The notes under the pieces were generated by a model that made no database searches, was not told the origin of the DNA, and saw only the letters and a program-made list of their open reading frames with translations. From NCBI GenBank assembly GCA_965223215.1, contig CBDCVZ010000010.1, positions 4,278,001 to 4,342,000 of the forward strand: a DNA stretch of 64,000 nt, in the 5' to 3' direction. This stretch comes from JABDMH01 sp965223215 (GTDB lineage: Bacteria; Bacteroidota; Bacteroidia; Chitinophagales; Saprospiraceae). Below are positions 53,103 to 62,800 of this stretch, piece by piece. The translations under genes were made by a program, and so were the position numbers. The first letter of the stretch is position 1. Each line of letters starts with the position of its first letter.

Positions 53103-54479
53103 GTGAAAAAAGTCAAGACACGGTTCGTCTGTTCAGAGTGTGGTGCCACAACGCCTAAGTGGATCGGAAAGTGCCCATCCTGCCACGCATGGAACACCTA
53201 CCATGAGGAGGCCATTTCTACCGGATCTAGCAAGGCAATGACACATACCTGGTCTCTTAAATCTGATCATAAGATATCCGTGCAGCCAGTCCCGCTATCA
53301 GACATCGAGATCCAAAAATCGACCCGCATCGCGACCAACGATTTGGAGTTTGATCGCGTGATGGGCGGTGGGATTGTGCCAGGCTCAATTACCTTGATTG
53401 GTGGCCATCCGGGAATTGGAAAATCGACCTTGCTACTCCAGATTGCAGCGACCTGGCCTGGGGTAAGTCTGTACGTGTCTGGTGAAGAAAGTGAGCAGCA
53501 GATAAAGCTTCGGGCTCAAAGAATTGGTGGTATCAGTGATGATTGTTTTGTTTTGCCAGAAACGAATTTGGAAAATGTCATCACCGCTGTTCAAAATCTA
53601 AAACCCAGTCTGATGGTGGTCGATTCCATTCAGACGATTCATTCAAGCCTTTTGGAGTCATCGCCAGGTACCGTATCACAGGTACGTGATTGCACCACAC
53701 TGCTACAGCGCCTGGCTAAGGAAACAAACATCTCCATCATCATTATTGGCCATATCACCAAGGAAGGGTCATTGGCCGGACCAAAAGTATTGGAACACAT
53801 TGTAGACACCGTTTTGCAATTTGAGGGGGATCGAAATTTTGTCTTCCGTCTCTTACGGACGCATAAGAATCGATTTGGATCGACTGATGAACTGGGCATC
53901 TATGAGATGGGGCAGCGCGGTCTGACTCCAGTAGGGAACCCTTCAAAATTATTGATTAACGAAGGCAGTGCATTAAGTAGTGGCAATACAGTCGGGGCAA
54001 CCCTCGAGGGGATGCGACCCATATTGATCGAAACGCAGGCCCTGGTGAGCAACGCTGTCTTTGGCACACCGCAAAGATCCACGACCGGCTTTGACTTGAG
54101 AAGACTGCATATGCTACTGGCTGTCTTGGAAAAGAGGTGCGGCCTTTTCTTCGGTCAATCTGATGTATTTCTCAACATCGCTGGAGGGATTAAGGTCACC
54201 GATCCAGCCATTGATCTGGCTGTATTAGTGGCACTCATCTCTTCGCGAGAAGATTTAACAGTACCAAGAACCACCTGCTTTGCCGGGGAAGTGGGCTTAT
54301 CCGGTGAAATTCGATCGGTCAACCGACTCGAACAGCGGATTTTGGAGGGGGAGCGATTGGGTTTTGACAAGATTTTTGTTTCGAAATACCATGCGAAGAA
54401 CTTTGATTTCCAACCAAAATCAATTCAAATCCTTCACGTGGAGAATATCGGTGAGCTGTACGAACAGGTGTTTGTTTAA
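53103..54479 (+). CDS. radA: DNA repair protein RadA
   Basis: A 458-residue RecA-related helicase that processes recombination intermediates. It has an N-terminal C4 zinc finger (C10, C13, C24, C27), a Walker A GHPGIGKST, the RadA KNRFGST motif, and a C-terminal Lon-like domain (about 290-458; FAGEVGLSGEIRSVNRLEQRI). GTG start at 53103. All landmarks are in the normal order and length. Confidence 0.97.
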   Translation: MKKVKTRFVCSECGATTPKWIGKCPSCHAWNTYHEEAISTGSSKAMTHTWSLKSDHKISVQPVPLSDIEIQKSTRIATNDLEFDRVMGGGIVPGSITLIGGHPGIGKSTLLLQIAATWPGVSLYVSGEESEQQIKLRAQRIGGISDDCFVLPETNLENVITAVQNLKPSLMVVDSIQTIHSSLLESSPGTVSQVRDCTTLLQRLAKETNISIIIIGHITKEGSLAGPKVLEHIVDTVLQFEGDRNFVFRLLRTHKNRFGSTDELGIYEMGQRGLTPVGNPSKLLINEGSALSSGNTVGATLEGMRPILIETQALVSNAVFGTPQRSTTGFDLRRLHMLLAVLEKRCGLFFGQSDVFLNIAGGIKVTDPAIDLAVLVALISSREDLTVPRTTCFAGEVGLSGEIRSVNRLEQRILEGERLGFDKIFVSKYHAKNFDFQPKSIQILHVENIGELYEQVFV

Positions 54480-54589
54480 TTGATAAAACGTGCTTGGGTT
54501 ACCGTCATCGTAGTTTGCACATCCTCCCCATGTACCTGCGTGGTGCCTGAAGCTCAAACAAACTGCTCCTTAGCTTAGTTACTAGTATA

Positions 54590-55000
54590 ATGATTGATCC
54601 AGCATACCCAATACTTTTCTACGACGGCCTTTGTGTGCTCTGTAGTAGTACGGTTCAGTTCATTTTGCGGGTCGAGTCTTCAGACCATATTCGGTTTGCC
54701 ACCCTACAGTCAGAGGTCGGGCAGAAAATCAAAACAAAGATGCATATGGCAGATCAGACATACGATTCCATAATCTTTTATGAGAAGGGGCGGTATTATC
54801 AGAAATCAGACGCGGTCATTCAAATTAGCCATCACCTAAAAATGCCATGGAGAATGGCCAATGCATTCAAAGTAGTGCCAAGAGGCCTTCGCGATGCCGT
54901 GTACGATCTGATTGCAAGATACCGGTACCAAGTGTTGGGCAAAAAAGAGCACTGTGATCTACCGACCAGTGCAAATCGTCATCGATTTATTTCATTGTGA
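54590..55000 (+). CDS. DCC-family thiol-disulfide oxidoreductase
   Basis: A 136-residue small protein of the DUF393/DCC family. The hallmark DGLCVLC (residues about 12-18) provides the D-x-x-C-x-x-C redox motif; the body (RFATLQSEVG, ADQTYDSIIFYEKGRYYQKSDAV) matches the family. The physiological substrate is unknown. It converges on the metalloprotease gene, 20 bp apart. Confidence 0.88.
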   Translation: MIDPAYPILFYDGLCVLCSSTVQFILRVESSDHIRFATLQSEVGQKIKTKMHMADQTYDSIIFYEKGRYYQKSDAVIQISHHLKMPWRMANAFKVVPRGLRDAVYDLIARYRYQVLGKKEHCDLPTSANRHRFISL

Positions 55001-55020
55001 TGGGTTGCCCAATCATGCGT

Positions 55021-57405
55021 TCAAAACTGAGAACCGCACCCGATCGGTGAGCCATCTGGGAGAGGCAAGTGAGCTGGCATCTCGAAATCGTTGGGATTTC
55101 TAAAGAACTGGCTAATCATATCCTTGATGGCGCGTTCATGTGCATTCTCAGTAATTCCACCATCCAAACGATTTAAAAGGATCATCGCTTCGCCTTTTAC
55201 TTGATGGTGTGCGTCATCACTCATCGCCAATTTTATCAGATGCTCAACAAAGACTTTGAAGACCACCTCTCCGATTACTCCTGGTAGCCCATTGTGATCC
55301 AGATTATCATTTAGTTTACGCCACAATTCATGGATCAGATGATGTAGACTCATTTGCTGATCATCACGGGCATGGTGCTCAAATACTCGGGCGAGCCGCT
55401 GAGGATGCAGAAGAAAGGTGAAAGTGTAGTTGGCGGAAGCTTCAGCAGCTGCAATGGGATCAAAAGTGATTCCGGAACGCACCTTGAATAATTCTCGATC
55501 TCGCTGATAACCCATGGGTCTGGGTGGGATTAAAGAAATTATTGATTCAGGCAAAGTGAGAAATTCTGGATCTAATGTTCTGATCAATGTGTTGAAGGCT
55601 GCAAGCTGCACATCTGGGGCCACTATTTTGGTCACCACATTTTCTTCACCCTTCACAGCATATCGATATGATACCCCACCAATTAACTTCACGACCGCTT
55701 CTGTTTGATATCGATGAGAGAGATACAAGGGTACCAATACTTCCTCTAGATATGCGGTGGGCGTATGATCATCGATGTTCTCCAAACCAAAATTTTGCAG
55801 GGCTTCTTCCCGCACAGCCATCATTCTATCTAGCTCTTCGATGATATTATGCCCATTATCCCACAGATGGCCCTCAGGATGGGCCCCTCCTGGTGGTCGA
55901 GCATCTTGATCAGAAATGTAATCTAGGCCCAGAGCATTGTTTTCAGCTAAGATGGCTTGGAGAGCCTTCTCCTCATTCACACCTTCTGGAAAGTCTTGAT
56001 AACCGTATAAAATGGTTCGTTTGTCCCATGCTCCGATATTGATCGCATATGCATCTTCAAAGTCCGCGAGGCCATCCGCCAGGGTGATATAGGGATGTGG
56101 ATAGTCCATCACTGAAGCCCGATCATTGGTGGACGCGGCAAAATTATGGGCAAGCCCCAAGGTATGGCCCACCTCATGTGCTGACAACTGTCGCAAGCGA
56201 GCCAAGGCCATATCAAGCAATGGTTTGGTGTCGGGACTATCCTGGTAGGCCTGATAAAGGCCTTGAGCAATCAAGAAATCCTGTCTGACCCTCAATGAGC
56301 CGAGCGAGACGTGACCTTTAATGATTTCACCTGTACGTGGATCTGTGACACTACTTCCATAAGACCATCCGCGAGTGGAGCGATGGATCCATTGAATCAT
56401 GTTATAGCGAACATCCATCGGGTCAGCACCTTCAGGCAGCACTTTCATCACAAACGCACCCTGGTAACCAGCTGCCTCGAATGCCTGGTCCCACCAAGAG
56501 GCACCCTCCATCAATGCAGATCGGATCGGCTCTGGTGCACCTGGATCGATGTAATAAATGATCGGTTCGACCGGCTCACTCATGGCAGCGGATGGATCTT
56601 TCTTATGCAGCCGATGCCGTCGAATAAATCGCTTCTTCAGTGGTTGATCAATGGGTGTGGCATAGTCGTGGTACGAAACTGGCGAATACCCAGAACGAGG
56701 ATCAAAGGTCCGGGGTTCATACCCAGCGTCAGGCAACTCGATGAAAGAATGATGTTGGCGCACGGTGACAGCCTCGGCGCTGGGAGTGACAGACCGAATT
56801 AAGCCACCCTTCGGCACACCCGTGAGCGTGACCAGGGCTTCGAATTCTGAGTTTTTAGGAAAGTTCTTTGTACGTGGCAGATAGAGTGCACTTCTACTTT
56901 CATCCACGCGATAACTTCCTTGCTTGCTATTTGTCAATCGGTTCCCTACCTGATGAGCATCACGTATGAAAAACTTGGTTGCGTCCACCAGGTATCCATT
57001 TTCGGTCTTTTGCTGAACCTTAAATCCCCAGAGTATCGACTGTGCAAACGCCTCCTCGACGGCACGTTGTTCATCTTGATTGTCACTCACGGCTCGATAA
57101 TCAAGGTTCTTTTCCCTTAATAGTATCTTGTTACCAACCCGGTGAAAAATGACCACATGCGCCCCACCTAATTGACCCCGATCAAGACCCAAATCGTTAG
57201 AGCCCACCCCGGCAGATAGCCCGGTGTTGTACAAAATTTCTTCGTCGAGCCTGATGATATCTAAATAAATCTTGCCTTGATCATCATCCCAATAATAATC
57301 GATAAAGCCTTCGGCATGTTGCAACTGGCTGAGGTCAATTTTGTCCTGACCAACTGCTTTAATGCTGAGTAAGCATGCAAAAAAAATTAGGAGGTGAGCT
57401 TTCAT
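55021..57405 (-). CDS. Zinc-dependent metalloprotease
   Basis: A 794-residue exported protease. Signal peptide to about 19 (KAVGQ), then large N-terminal domains resembling DUF5117/DUF5118. The metzincin-type zinc motif is HEVGHTLGLAH with H410, E411, H414 and H420. The region after it has the family RASVMDYPHPY turn. The C-terminus is not obviously a T9SS sorting domain. It is the second gene of a pair 25 bp after the helicase-nuclease gene. Peptide specificity is unknown. Confidence 0.88.
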   Translation of the reverse strand: MKAHLLIFFACLLSIKAVGQDKIDLSQLQHAEGFIDYYWDDDQGKIYLDIIRLDEEILYNTGLSAGVGSNDLGLDRGQLGGAHVVIFHRVGNKILLREKNLDYRAVSDNQDEQRAVEEAFAQSILWGFKVQQKTENGYLVDATKFFIRDAHQVGNRLTNSKQGSYRVDESRSALYLPRTKNFPKNSEFEALVTLTGVPKGGLIRSVTPSAEAVTVRQHHSFIELPDAGYEPRTFDPRSGYSPVSYHDYATPIDQPLKKRFIRRHRLHKKDPSAAMSEPVEPIIYYIDPGAPEPIRSALMEGASWWDQAFEAAGYQGAFVMKVLPEGADPMDVRYNMIQWIHRSTRGWSYGSSVTDPRTGEIIKGHVSLGSLRVRQDFLIAQGLYQAYQDSPDTKPLLDMALARLRQLSAHEVGHTLGLAHNFAASTNDRASVMDYPHPYITLADGLADFEDAYAINIGAWDKRTILYGYQDFPEGVNEEKALQAILAENNALGLDYISDQDARPPGGAHPEGHLWDNGHNIIEELDRMMAVREEALQNFGLENIDDHTPTAYLEEVLVPLYLSHRYQTEAVVKLIGGVSYRYAVKGEENVVTKIVAPDVQLAAFNTLIRTLDPEFLTLPESIISLIPPRPMGYQRDRELFKVRSGITFDPIAAAEASANYTFTFLLHPQRLARVFEHHARDDQQMSLHHLIHELWRKLNDNLDHNGLPGVIGEVVFKVFVEHLIKLAMSDDAHHQVKGEAMILLNRLDGGITENAHERAIKDMISQFFRNPNDFEMPAHLPLPDGSPIGCGSQF

Positions 57406-57430
57406 TTCATCAAGGATTTAAAGTTTTCAA

Positions 57431-60400
57431 TCAAAAATCAAATTGCATCTGGCCCATTTCTTCAGGAAAGTTCCCCTCTTCAGACTCCGCAAGCTCGTCA
57501 AAAGTGTCATCGGGTAGCACGAACTCATTTCCTACAAAGTTGCACCAATTGCAGTCTGGTCTACTGCAATCTACATCAAATTCATGGCTTCTCATTTTTT
57601 CGAATACTTCGGTGATTTGATTTGAAACGATGCCATACTCACCAATATCCACCAAAAATTCTTGGCTATAAAATCGCTGATTTCGGTCTGGTTCAACAAA
57701 ACTCATTTCACCAACCTCCATCCGCAGATCAGGGTCATTGTTTTCATCCATTAGAATCTTATAAAATACAACCTGCCTCCAGTAATCTCCACCCAACTCA
57801 TCGTAGGATGCTTGGCGTCTAAGTTTTTGCTGTCTGCGCTGCACATTATTCATGTTACCGGTCTTGAAGTCAATCACCTTAACTCTTCCGTCCTGAGTTT
57901 TCAAAATCAAGTCAATCCGACCTTTGATGGGCACACCTCGATGCGTCACATGGCTAATATTTTTTTCAGCTATCAGAATTGGTGATGCCAGCCATTCCGG
58001 CAGTGATTTTTCTAAATATTGGGGCAAAATAAATTCGCCGTGCTTTAAATAGTTTTCATATTCCTTGGCGCTAAAATGTGATTGAAAATAGGCCATTGAA
58101 TTTCTGAACAGCTCATTGAGTCGATCGACATGCATTACTCCACCTTTCCCATAGTCTTCAATCATCTTCTGTAAGGCATAGTGCACGGCATTTCCAAACC
58201 CCAAATAGGGACTATTGGCGAGTGGGACTCGTAAGATATTCTCAAAGTAAAAGCTCCGCGGACAAGCCAAATATTTATTCAAAGCCGTGGGCGATAATTG
58301 AAATCGTTCCAGCACACGATCAATCAGATCGTGATCCAACAGCGGTAATTTCTGATCTTTCGATCCCAGCAGTTTTACGTAAAAATCCACCGCACTGCGC
58401 TCTGGCATGATCTCTTCTCGTGGAATAACTTTCAGCCTAGATATTATTTCAGCAATAAATTGGCTAGGTTCTGCTGGCATACCATTGATATTCTCAGCCG
58501 AATAAGATAACTGTAAGAATTTCCTTGCCCGTGTCATGGCCACGTAAAACAATCTTCTTTCATCCTGCTGGTCGGTCTCTACACTCGGATCCACAATAGT
58601 GGAGGGTAAGGAATAACCATTCCTTCTGTTGTAACGAGAATTCCAATTCCCTTTATTGGCACCGATGATAAAAACGTGATCAAACTCCAGACCCTTTGCA
58701 CCGTGAGCGGTCATAAAACGGACACCATTTTTGGAGCGCATGATGTTTTGCATTTCAAGCCGTAATCCAATTTCTCGCATATCTTTCAACGTGCTTAAAA
58801 ACTCCGAAAGTTTTAGTCGTGGTTGCCGATGACTTTCGTCCTTGACGTAATTAAAAAATGTGGCAATCACCTGCATTAAATGGGTCCGATGCTCGCTAGA
58901 CATAATCTCACGAAATATATTGCCTCGCTTTAGGATTTTTTCTAGTAAGACTTGTAATGTGACATGGGGCAATTGGCTTAGCCAATCATCAAGAATGGCA
59001 TTAAACCGAATAAAAGCATCAATATTCGACACCTCAAGAGACTCTAAGACATCAAAATCCTTGGTGCTGTGACGCAGTGAAATTGGATTACGGTGATCCT
59101 TCCAACAATACATCGAAATCTTTGCCACATCTGCAGGTGGCAGATCAAAAAAGCGATAATGCAAAATTTCGAAAAGCAAAGAATCGCGTGTTCCCGGGGC
59201 AATCGATTCGTAATGCAAGAAAGAAAGAATATTCTCAATATTCTGAACAATGGGCTCATCCAAAATATTACTGCGCTGCCGCACATCGACAGGAACACCA
59301 ATTTGTGACAGGGCTTTGATTAAATTAGTAGCTTGGGCATGTTTTCTATAAATTACGGCCACTTCGGTCAGATCTTGTCCTTTGCGATGGAGGTTTTTTA
59401 ATGCCTCAAAAACACCCGTTTCCTCCTGCGCAACATTTAGATATTCGACAATTTGAGGTGTAGGAGCAAGACCAGGTTGAGGCTGCGCCGTCAAACTTTT
59501 ACTAATACCTGGTATTTCGTCGGTCACTCTTTCGGTATTGTGCTCGATAAGTGCCATAGCCGCATCTAAAATCGGTTGCGTTGATCGATAATTTTCAGTA
59601 AGTACAATTACTTCAGGATCATACTTTAGATATAATTTTTGCAAATTTGAAATGTTGGCTCCCTGGAAGCGAAAAATCGCTTGATCATCATCCCCCACTA
59701 CGAATAAATTTGGACGCTCCCAATAATCGACTAGCAAGTCGATGATTTTATTTTGAGAGCCGTTGGTGTCCTGATATTCATCCACCAGCACATAGAGAAA
59801 TCTCTCTTGATAACTAGCCAACAATGATTCGTCTTTTTCGAAGGCCTGCATGACCCAATGAATCATGTCATCAAAATCATATCGACCTGCATCATGCATC
59901 AAATCCTGAAAAGGTTTGAATGCTTCGACCGCTGCCTTTAGCGTGGCTAGATTACTAGTCTTTTTTAGATATTTCTGGTTGGGATCACCTACTCGGTAGT
60001 TGCGACCATTGCGTTTGTAGAAATTGGCCGGATCTGCTTCGATAATCAACCTTTCTCTTTCAATTTCTGTAAGCAGATAATCCACTGACCACGATTCTCT
60101 TTTCATCAAAGAAAAAAGCTGGTCTAATCGTTTTCCCTCAAAGTACAGCTGACCCTTTAAACGACGCAAGGGGTGCTGGTAGGGAAATTGATCAATTAGA
60201 TCCTTAAACATCTGAGCTTTTTCCAGGTCAGAAATGTGATGTAGCGTGGCCTGGTCTGAGAATATCTCCTGATTATCTTGAATAACTTGATTGCAAAAGG
60301 AATGAAATGTATGGACCTGCACTTTATATGCCTCTGGCCCAATGAATTTTAGCAACCTTTTGCGCATCGCGATGGCACCTGCATCCGTATAGGTAAGGCA

Positions 60401-60610
60401 GAGAATATTACCAGGTTTAGTATCGGTATTGATCAATATATTTCCGATCCGAAGTGCCAGAATCTGCGTCTTTCCAGTACCAGGCCCCGCCAGCACCAAC
60501 ACGGGTCCATCGGTAGATTCAACAGCTTTTTCCTGGGCAGAATTTAGAAGCTGGTAAGCTGATTTGAAAGCCCTTCGCAGGGGTCCATTTTGATGCGATT
60601 TCATTGACAT
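57431..60610 (-). CDS. UvrD-like helicase fused to a PD-(D/E)XK nuclease
   Basis: A 1059-residue superfamily 1 helicase-nuclease. Helicase motifs: Walker A GPGTGKT (42-48), motif II VLVDEYQDTN, motif III DDDQAIFRFQG, motif V-like TAHGAKGLEFDHVF, motif VI AMTRARKFLQLSYS. The C-terminal domain carries a PD-(D/E)XK nuclease core (GRIDLILKTQDG then VIDFKTG). Cysteines before it (YLACPRSFYF) and after it (C-x4-C-x2-C in CSRPDCNWC) fit an AddB/Dna2-type iron-sulfur staple. The likely role is double-strand-break end resection or related DNA processing. A -7 box lies directly upstream of the start. Confidence 0.9.
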   Translation of the reverse strand: MSMKSHQNGPLRRAFKSAYQLLNSAQEKAVESTDGPVLVLAGPGTGKTQILALRIGNILINTDTKPGNILCLTYTDAGAIAMRKRLLKFIGPEAYKVQVHTFHSFCNQVIQDNQEIFSDQATLHHISDLEKAQMFKDLIDQFPYQHPLRRLKGQLYFEGKRLDQLFSLMKRESWSVDYLLTEIERERLIIEADPANFYKRNGRNYRVGDPNQKYLKKTSNLATLKAAVEAFKPFQDLMHDAGRYDFDDMIHWVMQAFEKDESLLASYQERFLYVLVDEYQDTNGSQNKIIDLLVDYWERPNLFVVGDDDQAIFRFQGANISNLQKLYLKYDPEVIVLTENYRSTQPILDAAMALIEHNTERVTDEIPGISKSLTAQPQPGLAPTPQIVEYLNVAQEETGVFEALKNLHRKGQDLTEVAVIYRKHAQATNLIKALSQIGVPVDVRQRSNILDEPIVQNIENILSFLHYESIAPGTRDSLLFEILHYRFFDLPPADVAKISMYCWKDHRNPISLRHSTKDFDVLESLEVSNIDAFIRFNAILDDWLSQLPHVTLQVLLEKILKRGNIFREIMSSEHRTHLMQVIATFFNYVKDESHRQPRLKLSEFLSTLKDMREIGLRLEMQNIMRSKNGVRFMTAHGAKGLEFDHVFIIGANKGNWNSRYNRRNGYSLPSTIVDPSVETDQQDERRLFYVAMTRARKFLQLSYSAENINGMPAEPSQFIAEIISRLKVIPREEIMPERSAVDFYVKLLGSKDQKLPLLDHDLIDRVLERFQLSPTALNKYLACPRSFYFENILRVPLANSPYLGFGNAVHYALQKMIEDYGKGGVMHVDRLNELFRNSMAYFQSHFSAKEYENYLKHGEFILPQYLEKSLPEWLASPILIAEKNISHVTHRGVPIKGRIDLILKTQDGRVKVIDFKTGNMNNVQRRQQKLRRQASYDELGGDYWRQVVFYKILMDENNDPDLRMEVGEMSFVEPDRNQRFYSQEFLVDIGEYGIVSNQITEVFEKMRSHEFDVDCSRPDCNWCNFVGNEFVLPDDTFDELAESEEGNFPEEMGQMQFDF

Positions 60611-60615
60611 ATATA

Positions 60616-60623
60616 CAAAGTTA
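60616..60623 (-). promoter_or_regulatory. -7 promoter box of the helicase-nuclease gene
   Basis: Minus strand reads TAACTTTG, an exact TAnnTTTG, 5 nt before the ATG at 60610 (11 nt before the alternative ATG at 60604), within an ACATATATA direct repeat. Confidence 0.5.
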
Positions 60624-60753
60624 CATATATAGGTGACATGCGAGTTGAATGTACGGTGATAGTTATCAGCGTATTTTAGGTCGATCAGGTTTGCTTGATC
60701 TCTATCTCAGGATTTGGATTTAGTTTTGATCGGATGGTAGTTTAATATTTTAC

Positions 60754-61503
60754 CTAAATCTCATTCAATATTTGCCGCATCAAGTGAACTTGACCAGCAT
60801 CGGTCTCAAATTTTGGTATGGATTGACCGTTGATTTTGGTAATCTCAAGCTGGTCATCTACAGCTGCAGATCGAATTTGTCGCTTGGCGGAGCTATGATA
60901 AGCTCGGCATCCAGTAACCTGGTAAAGCTGGGCGATGTTCTCATGAGAAATACCGGCCCCGGGCATCACTTCGATTTGCTCGCCATACTGCTCGTTTAGC
61001 TCCTTGAGCAGAGACCTTCCATCCCAGGCGCTTGCCGACTGACCTGAAGTGAGGATCCGGTCAAAACCAAACTGCAGCAACTCATGTATGACCTCTTTTG
61101 GTTTGTTCACCAAATCAAAGGCCCGATGAAAGGTTAAGTCTAATCCCTCCGCCTCGGCACATAAGATGGTGAGTGAATCCTGGTCTAAATGGTCTCCTTC
61201 CAAACAGCCTAGGACTACTCCCTCGATGCCGAGTTTTCGACAGTGCGCAATGCTTGCACACATGGTATCTATCTCTTCATCTATATATTCAAAGTCGCCC
61301 AGGCGCGGCCGAATCAACATGTGAATGGGAATCGAAACCTGATCTCTGACCATTTGCATGCAACCGATACTGGGGGTCAGGCCACCGGTGGGTAATGCTT
61401 GGCACAATTCAATGCGATCAGCACCGCCCATTTCTGCTTGTAAAGCACTGAACAGGCTATGCGCTGCAATCTCTAGTTTGATTGGACTTGACCTCATTTT
61501 CAT
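60754..61503 (-). CDS. cutC: Copper homeostasis protein CutC
   Basis: A 249-residue TIM-barrel protein of the CutC family. Motifs: EIAAHSLFSALQAEMGGADRIELCQAL at residues 10-36, GGLTPSIGCMQMV, IRPRLGDFEY, GVVLGCLEGD, FHRAFDL, ILTSGQSASAWDG and VMPGAGISHENI, the standard CutC wording. A role in copper handling is debated, so this is a family label. It is divergent from the next gene, with starts only 11 bp apart. Confidence 0.95.
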   Translation of the reverse strand: MKMRSSPIKLEIAAHSLFSALQAEMGGADRIELCQALPTGGLTPSIGCMQMVRDQVSIPIHMLIRPRLGDFEYIDEEIDTMCASIAHCRKLGIEGVVLGCLEGDHLDQDSLTILCAEAEGLDLTFHRAFDLVNKPKEVIHELLQFGFDRILTSGQSASAWDGRSLLKELNEQYGEQIEVMPGAGISHENIAQLYQVTGCRAYHSSAKRQIRSAAVDDQLEITKINGQSIPKFETDAGQVHLMRQILNEI

Positions 61504-61514
61504 ATCTTGATCCC

Positions 61515-62012
61515 ATGAATTTAGTTAAGGTCAACCATACTTTTTTTATTTGCCTCCTGATCGCACTAATGAGCTGTCAATCATCAAAGAATGATATGCA
61601 TTTAGTGGAGAAAGATCTACTTAGCTACGGCGTACCCCTCACGCTACAGGTGCCAGATAGTGCAGAGATTACACTGACGGAGTGGGGCTTGCAAAAGGAC
61701 ATCACCATTGTCGATGCCAAGAGTGGCTACAACCTACAAGTCTTTAATTCTAAGGCCTTGACCCATAATTTGGAAAAACTCAAAGAAAATCAAAGGGCCC
61801 TGGTCGAGGAGGGCCCCTACTTTTCCAAGATCATCACCGATGAAGCAGATGGCTTTGTGTTTGAGTTGAAGGTCGATAGTACTATTAACTACGATTTTCG
61901 ACATTTTAAGATACAAGGGGATCAAGAATATCTCTTCCAAGGAGGTCTCATGAGCAGGTATTCATTGGAGGAAGCACAGAAAATCTATGCCATTGCCAAA
62001 GCTGCTAAGTGA
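61515..62012 (+). CDS. Lipoprotein of unknown function
   Basis: A 165-residue lipoprotein from the ATG at 61515 (MNLVKVNHTFFICLLIALMSC), lipobox Cys21. The body has a beta-rich pattern with charged loops (PDSAEITLTEWGLQKDITIVD, YNLQVFNSKALTHNLEKLKE). A longer frame opens at 61482 inside cutC, but the lipoprotein start is preferred. The TATCTTGA just upstream is close to a -7 box. I do not recognise the family. Confidence 0.72.
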   Translation: MNLVKVNHTFFICLLIALMSCQSSKNDMHLVEKDLLSYGVPLTLQVPDSAEITLTEWGLQKDITIVDAKSGYNLQVFNSKALTHNLEKLKENQRALVEEGPYFSKIITDEADGFVFELKVDSTINYDFRHFKIQGDQEYLFQGGLMSRYSLEEAQKIYAIAKAAK

Positions 62013-62074
62013 CAATTCTTAATCCCAGTAGGATCAACCCTCGCGAGTCAGTCTTGCTTTACTCGATCCTAAGT

Positions 62075-62686
62075 TTATCCTTTGGCCACTTTATACCGTC
62101 GAGATACTTCATCCCAATTAATCACATTAAAAAAAGCGGCTACGTAATCTGGCCGTCGGTTTTGATAGTTGAGATAGTAGGCGTGCTCCCATACATCTAA
62201 TCCCAAAATTGGGGTGCCTTGAACGTTACTTACATCCATCACGGGGTTGTCTTGGTTGGCAGTGTTGGTTACAGCAAGGTGACCCGCTTTATCCACTAAA
62301 AGCCAAGCCCAACCCGATCCAAATTGAGTGGTTGCGGCCTTTGAGAATGCATCCTTAAATGCTGCAAAAGACCCAAATCTTTCGTTGATCGCATCGGCAA
62401 GCTCACCCGAGGGTTCACCTCCTCCATCGGGAGACATCACTTCCCAAAACAAGCAGTGATTATAATAACCGCCGCCATTGTTACGTACACCCGTGGGATG
62501 ATTTGACACCGTGGAGAGAATTTCTTCAATGGTCTTATTTTCGAGGTCCGTTCCCTCTATAGCGGCATTGAGTTTAGTCGTATACCCATTGTGATGTTTG
62601 CCGTGATGGACTTCCATGGTTCGCGTATCAATATGGGGCTCAAGTGCATCTTTAGCATATGGTAAATCAGGTAGTGTAAAAGACAT
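62075..62686 (-). CDS. Superoxide dismutase (Fe/Mn type)
   Basis: A 203-residue cytosolic superoxide dismutase. Metal ligands are the first His27 (EVHHGKHHNGY), a His in NNGGGYYNHCLFW, and the D and H in LGLDVWEHAYYLNYQNRRPDY. The GSGWAWLLVD segment is present. Fe versus Mn use cannot be decided by eye; the Bacteroidota enzymes are often cambialistic. An inverted repeat (62752-62779) lies 66-93 bp upstream of the start. Confidence 0.94.
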   Translation of the reverse strand: MSFTLPDLPYAKDALEPHIDTRTMEVHHGKHHNGYTTKLNAAIEGTDLENKTIEEILSTVSNHPTGVRNNGGGYYNHCLFWEVMSPDGGGEPSGELADAINERFGSFAAFKDAFSKAATTQFGSGWAWLLVDKAGHLAVTNTANQDNPVMDVSNVQGTPILGLDVWEHAYYLNYQNRRPDYVAAFFNVINWDEVSRRYKVAKG

Positions 62687-62751
62687 GTTTTTATTTTTAA
62701 CGTTGAAAAATCAGGTGTGTTAGAAGTCGACACACACAAGGTCTCAAAGTA

Positions 62752-62779
62752 CAAACAATTTCAGAATTGTAATTGTTTG
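62752..62779. promoter_or_regulatory. Perfect 9-10-9 inverted repeat upstream of sod
   Basis: CAAACAATT (62752-62760), 10-nt centre, AATTGTTTG (62771-62779), perfect dyad symmetry. It lies between sod and fdhD, which are both on the minus strand, so it could be an operator. No T run follows it, so it is not a terminator. Confidence 0.45.
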
Positions 62780-62800
62780 AGGTCAGGCTTTGAATTGGAA

